Below, piece by piece: positions 1-5,177 of a DNA stretch of 9,107 nt. Made by a program: the position numbers and the translations under genes. The stretch comes from Acidobacteria bacterium RIFCSPHIGHO2_01_FULL_67_28 (lineage in GTDB: Bacteria > Acidobacteriota > Terriglobia > Acidiferrales > 2-02-FULL-67-57), in NCBI GenBank assembly GCA_001766965.1, contig MEKM01000041.1, forward strand, positions 1 through 9,107. The letters are read 5' to 3'. The notes under the pieces are model-generated. The model saw only the letters and a list, made by a program, of their open reading frames with translations, had not been told where the DNA came from and ran no database searches. Position 1 is the stretch's first letter. Each line of letters begins with the position of its first letter.

Positions 1-1745
1 ACGAAGAGTTTCCCTTCCCCGATCTCGATGCGCTTCGGGTCTACCTTCAGCAGGTGACCGGCCATGCGCGCCAGCTTCTGCTTGAGCTTTTGCAGCGAGA
101 GGAACATCGCCGTGCCGCCTACGGCGGTGGCGCGGCTGCCGAAGGTGCCGATGCCATAGGGCACGGCCTGGGTGTCGCCGTGGGTGACGATGACGTCCTC
201 GGGCGAAATGCCCAGCTCGTCGGCGACGATTTGCGCGAACGAAGTCTCCTGCCCCTGGCCATGCGGCGAGGCGCCGGTGAGCACGGTCACCTTGCCGGTG
301 GGCTCGATGCGCACCGTGCCGCTCTCCCAGCCGCCGGCCGGCATGGCCGACGACGGCCCCATGGCGCAGATTTCGACGTAGGTCGAAAGCCCGATGCCCA
401 GGTACCGGCCCTGCTTCCACAGCCGCTTCTGCTCCTCGCGCAGCTTGGTGTAGTCGACCTGCTCGAGCGCCTTCTTGAGCGTGGCCTCGTAGTTGCCGCT
501 GTCGTAGATGACGCCCGTGGGCGTGCTGTAGGGAAAATCTTTCGGCCGCGGAAAATTCTTGCGGCGGACCTCGACCGGGTCGATGCCGAGGTCCAGCGCC
601 ACCAAGTCCACCATGCGTTCGATGAGGAAGGTGGCCTCGGGGCGCCCGGCGCCGCGGTAGGCGTCGGTCGCCATCTTGTTGGTGAAGACGCCGACATACT
701 CGATCTTCACCGCGGGAATCTTGTAGCAGCCGAGCAGCAGCAAGCCGGTCAGCGTGGGGATAACGGCCGTGAGCAACTGGTGGTAGGCGCCGAGGTCGGC
801 CGTGAGGCGGACCTTCAAAGCCAGAATGCGCCCGTCCTTCGTCACCGCCGCCTCGACGTCGTTGATTTGGTCGCGGCCGTGGATGGTGGCGAGGAAATTC
901 TCGCGGCGGGTCTCGATCCACTTCACCGGCCGGCCCAGCTTCATCGCCAGGTGCGCGATGAGCGCCTCCTCCCCGTAGACGTTGAGCTTGCTGCCAAAGC
1001 CGCCGCCCACTTCCGGCGCAATCACCCGCACGCGCATCTCGGGCACGTTCAGCATCGCCGCCAGCTGCGTGCGCAAGAGATGCGGAATCTGCGTCGACGA
1101 CCAGACCGTCAACTGCTCGGCGCCCGCGTCGTAGCTCGCCAGCACCCCGCGCGGCTCCATCGCCACCGGAATCAGGCGCTGGTTGACGAATCGCTGCCGC
1201 ACCACATGCGCCGCTTTGGCAAAGGCCTTGTCGGGGAAGCCGGCCTCGACTTTCCACAGGCAGGCCTGGTTGTCCTTGAACTGCGCGTGGACGCGTGGGG
1301 AGTTTTTCTCGAGCGCCTTCTCCGGGTCGGTGACCGCGGGGAGAGGCTCGTAGTCCACCTCAATCAAGTCTACAGCGTCGCGGGCGCGGTAGCGGTCATC
1401 CGCCACCACCACCGCCACCGGCTCGCCCACGTGATTGACTTCCTCAATCGCCAACGGCGGGTGCGGCGGAACTTTCAGCTCCGGCAGCGCCGACGCCGTC
1501 GGGATCATGCCCAGAACGCCACGCACGTCCTCGCCCACCAGCACCGCCACCACGCCGGGGGCGCGCTCGGCGGCCGAACGGTCGATCCTCTGGAGGCGAG
1601 CGTGCGCGTAGGGGCTGCGCAGGAAGGCGGCGTAGAGCTGGCCGGGCAGCGCCAGGTCGTCCACGTAGTGCGCCAGGCCCTGGATGAGGCGCGGGTCTTC
1701 CTTCCGCTTCATCCGCTGCCCGACCCACTTGGCCTTCGTCGCCAT
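1..1745 (-). CDS. Molybdenum hydroxylase large (Mo-cofactor) subunit, xanthine dehydrogenase/CoxL-like, partial (3' end missing)
   Basis: Large catalytic subunit of a xanthine dehydrogenase/aldehyde oxidase/CO dehydrogenase-family enzyme, which oxidises its substrate at a molybdopterin-cytosine-dinucleotide site and passes electrons to the [2Fe-2S] subunit. About 581 codons are visible, open to the window edge. Family members have roughly 760-800 residues, so about 200, including the usual catalytic glutamate, lie outside. The N-terminal a/b-hammerhead domain (about 15-125) starts with RMKRKEDPRLIQG. The cofactor-binding domains follow, with TQIPH, GGGFGSK (247-253), AYRGAGRPEA (362-371) and GQGQET (about residue 495). 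The loop is AYRGAGR, not the AYRCSFR of genuine Mo-Cu CO dehydrogenase, so this is a form II/aldehyde-dehydrogenase-type member with unknown substrate. The ATG is 7 bases after the small-subunit stop, and its GAGGAG ribosome site overlaps that stop, so the two are translationally linked. No FAD (medium) subunit gene is visible; it may lie further left. Confidence 0.93.
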   Translation of the reverse strand, partial: MATKAKWVGQRMKRKEDPRLIQGLAHYVDDLALPGQLYAAFLRSPYAHARLQRIDRSAAERAPGVVAVLVGEDVRGVLGMIPTASALPELKVPPHPPLAIEEVNHVGEPVAVVVADDRYRARDAVDLIEVDYEPLPAVTDPEKALEKNSPRVHAQFKDNQACLWKVEAGFPDKAFAKAAHVVRQRFVNQRLIPVAMEPRGVLASYDAGAEQLTVWSSTQIPHLLRTQLAAMLNVPEMRVRVIAPEVGGGFGSKLNVYGEEALIAHLAMKLGRPVKWIETRRENFLATIHGRDQINDVEAAVTKDGRILALKVRLTADLGAYHQLLTAVIPTLTGLLLLGCYKIPAVKIEYVGVFTNKMATDAYRGAGRPEATFLIERMVDLVALDLGIDPVEVRRKNFPRPKDFPYSTPTGVIYDSGNYEATLKKALEQVDYTKLREEQKRLWKQGRYLGIGLSTYVEICAMGPSSAMPAGGWESGTVRIEPTGKVTVLTGASPHGQGQETSFAQIVADELGISPEDVIVTHGDTQAVPYGIGTFGSRATAVGGTAMFLSLQKLKQKLARMAGHLLKVDPKRIEIGEGKLF

Positions 1746-1752
1746 GGCTCCT

Positions 1753-2238
1753 CTAGCGCTTCCGCCCGCTTGGTTTCATCTTGCGGGCTGCGGATTGAAT
1801 GGCGTTGACGATGTGCTGGTAGCCGGTGCAGCGGCAGAGGTTGCCGGCGATGGCGCGGCGGATTTCCGCTTCGCTCGGGTCAGGGTTCCCGGCGAGAAGC
1901 GCCGCCCCGGCGAGAATCATTCCCGGCGTGCAGTAGCCGCACTGGAGGCCGTGCTCCTCCCAGAAGCCTTCCTGCACGGGGTGGAGCTTGCCGTCGCGGG
2001 CCAGTCCTTCAATGGTGGTGAGGTCCGCGCCGTCGGCCTGGACGGCGAGCAGCGTGCAGGACTTTACGGCCTTGCCGTCGAGCAGAACCGTGCAGGCGCC
2101 GCAGAGCGAAGTCTCGCAGCCGATGTGGGTGCCGGTCAAGCCGAGGAGGTCGCGGAGGTAATGCACGAGCAGCAGGCGCGGCTCGACTTCCGTCGTGTGC
2201 GCGCGGCCGTTGACCTTGAGAGAAATGCGGACGCCCAT
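1753..2238 (-). CDS. Molybdenum hydroxylase small subunit, two [2Fe-2S] clusters (CoxS/XdhC-like)
   Basis: Iron-sulfur subunit (161 aa, the normal length) of the same molybdenum hydroxylase; it carries electrons from the Mo site towards the FAD subunit. The N-terminal plant-ferredoxin-like domain binds one cluster through C41, C46, C49 (GCETSLCGACTV) and C61. The C-terminal helical [2Fe-2S]-binding domain binds the second through C100 and C103 (QCGYCTPGM) and C135 and C137 (NLCRCTGY). All eight cluster cysteines are present. The ATG is preceded by a G-rich run rather than a clean ribosome site, but homology fits this start (MGVRISLKVNG). The large-subunit gene follows 7 bases later. The metal-regulator gene ends 48 bases upstream on the same strand, so read-through is possible. 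The gap holds only a weak promoter candidate (TTGACG, 17-base spacer, GATTCT), with the -35 part overlapping the previous stop. Confidence 0.95.
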   Translation of the reverse strand: MGVRISLKVNGRAHTTEVEPRLLLVHYLRDLLGLTGTHIGCETSLCGACTVLLDGKAVKSCTLLAVQADGADLTTIEGLARDGKLHPVQEGFWEEHGLQCGYCTPGMILAGAALLAGNPDPSEAEIRRAIAGNLCRCTGYQHIVNAIQSAARKMKPSGRKR

Positions 2239-2286
2239 CCCCCCCGCCTCGTGGTGCGGAAAGAATCTCCCAGGAGAGCCCGAACG

Positions 2287-2961
2287 TCAAGCCGCCCAGG
2301 GTTTGACCCAAATCCGCTCGGTGGCGTTCTTGCCGAGATGCACGGTCTTACCCGCCACCACGAGCTGCGCTTCGTCGTAATCCCTGTGCTCGACCACGAG
2401 GCGCGTTCCCGGGCGCAGGCGCCGCTGGTCGAGGTAGTCCAAGAAGCGCCGGTCTTTCTCGAACACGCAGAGAATTTCGACCCGCTGGCCGGCGGGCACT
2501 TCGCTCAAGGGACGCGCCTTCTCGGTGCGCTTGAGCGCGGCCAGGCCGCCCGAGAGCGGGGCGCCGTGCGGGCAAGTGGTGTCGGTGCCGAAGTGTTTAA
2601 GCAGCAGCTGCTCCAGCTCGGGGGAGATGGCGTGCTCGAGCTTTTCGGCCTCGTCGTGCACGCGCGTCCAGGACATCCCCAGCACTTCCACCAGGAGCTT
2701 TTCTGCCAGCTGGTGGCGCAGGATGAGGTGGCCGGCGAGCTCGCGGCCCTTGCGGGTCAGCTCAATGCGCCCGCGCGCCTCAAGGCGCACCGTGCCGTGG
2801 CGCGCCATGCGCTTGAGCGCCGCGGTCACGGCCGGCGGCGTCACCCCCAGCTCGTCCGACAGGCGCGCCCCGTTCGGCACCTGGTCTTCCTGCTCCATTT
2901 CCAGGATGGCCTTCAGGTAGTCTTCCTGGGAAACGCTGCTGCGCTGACGACGCCCCGCCAT
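2287..2961 (-). CDS. DtxR/MntR-family metal-dependent transcriptional repressor
   Basis: Cytoplasmic transition-metal-sensing repressor (224 aa, the length of three-domain DtxR/IdeR proteins). The N-terminal winged helix (about 10-75, SQEDYLKAILEM ... LGVTPPAVTAALKRM) binds DNA. The dimerisation/metal domain (about 76-140) has RHQLAE and VHDEAEKLEH, then CPHG (130-133). The C-terminal SH3/FeoA-like domain (about 150-224) includes the PAGQRVEIL stretch. Putative ligands are D14, H83, E87, H102, E106, E109 and H110. D14 matches MntR Asp8 rather than DtxR Met10, and E106 replaces DtxR Cys102 as in MntR. However, K17 stands where MntR has Glu11, so the metal (Mn or Fe) cannot be settled. The gene has its own strong promoter immediately upstream and could extend transcription into the molybdenum hydroxylase genes. 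No transporter or other evident regulon member is visible. Confidence 0.92.
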   Translation of the reverse strand: MAGRRQRSSVSQEDYLKAILEMEQEDQVPNGARLSDELGVTPPAVTAALKRMARHGTVRLEARGRIELTRKGRELAGHLILRHQLAEKLLVEVLGMSWTRVHDEAEKLEHAISPELEQLLLKHFGTDTTCPHGAPLSGGLAALKRTEKARPLSEVPAGQRVEILCVFEKDRRFLDYLDQRRLRPGTRLVVEHRDYDEAQLVVAGKTVHLGKNATERIWVKPWAA

Positions 2962-2969
2962 GGCGTGCC

Positions 2970-2997
2970 ATTATAGCAACGCGGCGGGGCGGTTCAA
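2970..2997 (-). promoter_or_regulatory. Sigma-70-type promoter of the DtxR-family gene
   Basis: On the minus strand there is TTGAAC (2997-2992), a 16-base spacer and a perfect TATAAT (2975-2970). Only eight bases separate TATAAT from the ATG at 2961, so transcription would start at or within a few bases of the start codon. The mRNA would then be leaderless or nearly so, and no ribosome site fits in that space. The promoter sits in the only gap between this gene and the phosphatase gene, which ends at 3010. The -10 match is exact; the -35 matches at 4 of 6 positions. Confidence 0.6.
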
Positions 2998-3009
2998 GCG
3001 GCCGGGGGT

Positions 3010-3519
3010 TCAGGCCGCCGGGGCCGGCGGCGGCCCCCCGGTGGAAGACTTCTTCAAGTCGGCCAGCAGGCGCTTGATCTTGCGCTCCAGCTGGTCGCGG
3101 ACTTTCCGATAAGTCCCAATCGCCTCCCCATACGGGTCGCGGATGTCCCACTGCTCGACGCGGCCGCGGAAGGCCGGCACCACCGACCGCCAGGGCAGCC
3201 CCGTCAGGTTGACCAGCAAGTCCACCTGTTCCCAGTCGATCGCCTCGCGCCCCTTCGACTCCTGCCCTTCCAGGCTGACTTTTTTCTCCGCCATCACCTG
3301 GTAGGTTTCCGGCGTGATGCTGCCGAGCGGGGTCATTCCCGCGCTCATCGGCTCCACCTCGAGGTTTTTCGCACGGGCCAGGTGACGCGTCCAGGCCTCG
3401 GCCATCTGGCTGCGCGCGGCGTTGCCGACGCAGACGAAGGCGATGCGGTGCTTCTTCTTGGTTTCGGGTTGCGGGAAGAACCTGGGCTTGGGCCGCACGG
3501 CAGCGGCGAAGGCCATCAT
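3010..3519 (-). CDS. Low-molecular-weight protein tyrosine phosphatase / ArsC-fold protein
   Basis: Protein of 169 aa in the low-molecular-weight phosphatase superfamily. The phosphate-binding loop is CVGNAARSQMAEA, with the CX5R nucleophile and arginine at C30 and R36. The DP general-acid motif is at D128-P129 (RDPYGE). The loop resembles thioredoxin-linked arsenate reductases (CTGNSCRSQMAE). However, C30 is the only cysteine in the protein, so the two later redox cysteines of S. aureus/B. subtilis ArsC are missing and that mechanism cannot operate. A phosphatase, or a reductase using an external thiol, is more likely. About 23 residues precede the first beta strand (HRIAFVCVGN), and a Gly/Pro/Ala tail (STGGPPPAPAA) ends it. 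The chosen ATG overlaps the pdxT stop as ATGA; a longer upstream reading would lie inside pdxT. Substrate unknown. A GC-rich palindrome at 3014-3031 covers its last codons. Confidence 0.85.
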   Translation of the reverse strand: MMAFAAAVRPKPRFFPQPETKKKHRIAFVCVGNAARSQMAEAWTRHLARAKNLEVEPMSAGMTPLGSITPETYQVMAEKKVSLEGQESKGREAIDWEQVDLLVNLTGLPWRSVVPAFRGRVEQWDIRDPYGEAIGTYRKVRDQLERKIKRLLADLKKSSTGGPPPAPAA

Positions 3520-4109
3520 CTTCGTCCGGCCGGCGCCGCCGGACGCGCGCGCGCCAGCTGCAGGAAGTGCTCGTGCAGCGCGGTGTCGGAGGTGAGCTCC
3601 GGATGGAAGGTCGCGAGCAGGCACAAGCCCTGCTCGACCGCCACCGGCAGGGCGTCGCACTCGGCCACCACGCGCGCCTCCGCGCCCACGCGGCGGATGA
3701 TGGGGGCGCGGATGAAGACCATCTCCAGCGGCGCGCCCGTCAGGGTCGAGCGCCCGCGGCGCACGGCGCTGCTGACCTGGCGGCCGTAAGCGTTGCGCTC
3801 GATGGTCACATCCACCAGCCCCAGGCTCGCCTGCGGCGGCTTCGTCACTTCCTTGGCCAGCAGGATCGCGCCCGCGCAGGTGCCGAACAAGGGCTTGCCC
3901 TCGACCGGCAGCCGCCGCAAGGCTTCGAGAAAACCGTTGCTCTCGAGGAACTTGAGCATCGTCGTGGTCTCGCCGCCGGGAATGATGAGTGCGTCCACCG
4001 CGGCAAGCTCGTTGGGCCGCTTGACGTAGGCCCACTCCACGCCCAGCCGCTCGAGCACGCGGGCGTGCGCTTCGAAGTCGCCTTGCAGTGCCAGGATGCC
4101 GACTTTCAT
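3516..4109 (-). CDS. pdxT: Pyridoxal 5'-phosphate synthase glutaminase subunit PdxT
   Basis: Glutamine amidotransferase (class I, SNO/PdxT family; 197 aa, typical length) that hydrolyses glutamine and channels ammonia to PdxS for de novo PLP synthesis. The start MKVGILALQGDFEAH is the family's standard N-terminus. GGETTT (45-50) is the usual GGES-type loop with Thr for Ser. The nucleophile is C78 in FGTCAGAILLA, and the His/Glu pair is H169 and E171 in TFHPEL, so the triad is complete. The frame is open upstream to an ATG at 4187, but those 26 codons fall in the repeat. The ATG at 4109 has a GAGGG ribosome site about 11 bases ahead, so I use it. A 144-base repeat-bearing gap separates it from pdxS. 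The next gene begins at an ATGA overlap. Confidence 0.96.
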   Translation of the reverse strand: MKVGILALQGDFEAHARVLERLGVEWAYVKRPNELAAVDALIIPGGETTTMLKFLESNGFLEALRRLPVEGKPLFGTCAGAILLAKEVTKPPQASLGLVDVTIERNAYGRQVSSAVRRGRSTLTGAPLEMVFIRAPIIRRVGAEARVVAECDALPVAVEQGLCLLATFHPELTSDTALHEHFLQLARARPAAPAGRR

Positions 4110-4128
4110 TCGCAGTTCATCCCTCACG

Positions 4129-4234
4129 TCTGTCATCCTGAGCGAAGCGAAGGATCGCGGGCACGATTCTTCGCTCCGCACTCGCATTCATCTTGGCTGG
4201 AGCTTTGTGAACGGGCTCCGCTCAGAATGACAGA
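4129..4234. repeat. Dispersed palindromic repeat element between pdxS and pdxT
   Basis: A 106-base block ended by a 16-base inverted repeat: TCTGTCATCCTGAGCG (4129-4144) and CGCTCAGAATGACAGA (4219-4234), 15 of 16 pairing. Inside is a second stem of 12 pairs with one mismatch (AGCGAAGGATCG at 4146-4157, CGATTCTTCGCT at 4164-4175, 6-base loop). The TCATCCTGAGCGAAGCGAAGGATC core is a motif I recall as a high-copy repeat in Acidobacteriota and some other environmental genomes. No clear target-site duplication flanks it and there is no coding capacity, so it resembles a REP/MITE-type element. If transcribed within the pdx operon it would form a large RNA hairpin between the two cistrons. Confidence 0.85.
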
Positions 4235-4253
4235 ACACAATAAACCCAAGACC

Positions 4254-5144
4254 CTACTTGCCCCGCGTCTGCAGCAACTCCGCTTCGGAGAGCGTGCGGA
4301 CGTCGAGGCCCTTCATGGCCTCACCCAGCTCTTCGGAGGCCGCCAGCACCGCCTTGGGGTCCTGGTAGTGCGTGGTGGCCTGGACGATGGCGCGGGCGCG
4401 GCGGTCGGGGTCGGACGACTTGAAGATGCCCGAGCCGACGAAGACGGCTTCGGCCCCGAGCTGCATCACCAGCGCGGCGTCGGTGGGCGTGGCGATGCCG
4501 CCGGCGGAAAAGTTCGGCACCGGGAGCTTGCCGTGCGCGGCCACCCACTCGACGAGCTCCAAAGGCGCGCCCAGCCGCTTCGACTCTTGCACCAGCTCTT
4601 CCTTTGCCATCACGGTCAGCTTCTTCATCGTGCCCACGATGGCGCGCATGTGGCGCACGGCTTCGACCACGTTGCCCGAGCCCGCCTCGCCCTTGGTGCG
4701 GATCAGGGCGGCGCCTTCGGCGATGCGGCGCAGGGCCTCGCCCAGGTCGCGGCAGCCGCAGACAAAGGGCACGCGGAAGGTGTGCTTCCAGACGTGGTTT
4801 TCTTCGTCGGCGGGCGTCAGCACTTCGCTTTCGTCGATGAAGTCGACCTCGAGCGCCTCGAGCACCTGGGCCTCGACGAAGTGCCCGATGCGCACCTTCG
4901 CCATCACCGGAATGGAGACCGTCGCCATGATCTCGCGGATGATTTTCGGCGAGGCCATGCGCGCCACCCCGCCTTCCTTGCGGATGTCAGCCGGGACGCG
5001 CTCGAGCGCCATCACCGCGCAAGCGCCCGCCTTCTCGGCGATGGCGGCCTGCTCGGCGTTGGTGACGTCCATGATGACGCCGCCCTTGAGCATCTCCGCC
5101 AGGCCGACCTTGACCCGCCACTGCTCGTCGCTGAAGAAGTTCAT
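4254..5144 (-). CDS. pdxS: Pyridoxal 5'-phosphate synthase subunit PdxS
   Basis: PLP synthase (296 aa, standard length), a (beta/alpha)8 barrel that condenses ribose 5-phosphate, glyceraldehyde 3-phosphate and ammonia into pyridoxal 5'-phosphate. It normally forms a dodecamer decorated with PdxT. Key residues are D26 in GGVIMDVTNAEQA, the Schiff-base lysine K83 in PVMAKVRIGHFVEAQ and the second lysine K151 in LIRTKGEAGSGN (B. subtilis D24, K81, K149). The phosphate-binding loops (NFSAGGIATP, VFVGSGIFKS) are intact. GEAGSGN has Ser where GEAGTGN is commoner, a mild change. AAGGAGAA stands 7 bases before the ATG, a strong ribosome site. The PdxR-like regulator ends 33 bases upstream on the same strand, and a small inverted repeat (GATTT...AAATC, 5164-5177) lies in that gap. 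Transcription probably comes from the promoter before the regulator. Confidence 0.98.
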   Translation of the reverse strand: MNFFSDEQWRVKVGLAEMLKGGVIMDVTNAEQAAIAEKAGACAVMALERVPADIRKEGGVARMASPKIIREIMATVSIPVMAKVRIGHFVEAQVLEALEVDFIDESEVLTPADEENHVWKHTFRVPFVCGCRDLGEALRRIAEGAALIRTKGEAGSGNVVEAVRHMRAIVGTMKKLTVMAKEELVQESKRLGAPLELVEWVAAHGKLPVPNFSAGGIATPTDAALVMQLGAEAVFVGSGIFKSSDPDRRARAIVQATTHYQDPKAVLAASEELGEAMKGLDVRTLSEAELLQTRGK

Positions 5145-5177
5145 TGCCGTTCTCCTTCGAGATGATTTCGCAAAATC

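Noticed and set aside
54..1808. A 584-codon open frame on the plus strand opposite the molybdenum hydroxylase large subunit
   Set aside because: It is antisense to a gene with unmistakable family motifs, is rich in Arg/Ala/Gly/His and has no domain I recognise. Long antisense open frames are expected at this GC content.
1..2238. Genuine aerobic CO dehydrogenase (coxSL)
   Set aside because: AYRGAGR replaces the diagnostic AYRCSFR loop.
2262..2290. Dedicated promoter for the molybdenum hydroxylase genes (TTGACG ... GATTCT)
   Set aside because: The -10 matches only 3 of 6 positions and the -35 overlaps the previous stop codon. It is too weak to list as a feature.
3010..3519. Calling this protein a thioredoxin-coupled arsenate reductase (arsC)
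   Set aside because: Only C30 is present; the two downstream redox cysteines are absent, and no other arsenic gene is nearby.
3520..4035. Longer reading of the phosphatase gene from 4035
   Set aside because: The extension is the shifted frame of pdxT, and its residues are Arg/Gly/Ala-rich with no domain. The ATGA junction at 3519 is the natural start.
4110..4187. N-terminal extension of PdxT from an ATG at 4187
   Set aside because: The extra 26 codons lie in the palindromic repeat and its edge. The conserved N-terminus and ribosome site both fit the ATG at 4109.
4129..4234. CRISPR repeat unit, riboswitch or tRNA in the pdxS-pdxT gap
   Set aside because: There is one inverted-repeat block with no regularly spaced copies, no tRNA cloverleaf and no ligand-binding core I recognise. 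The dispersed-repeat reading explains it.
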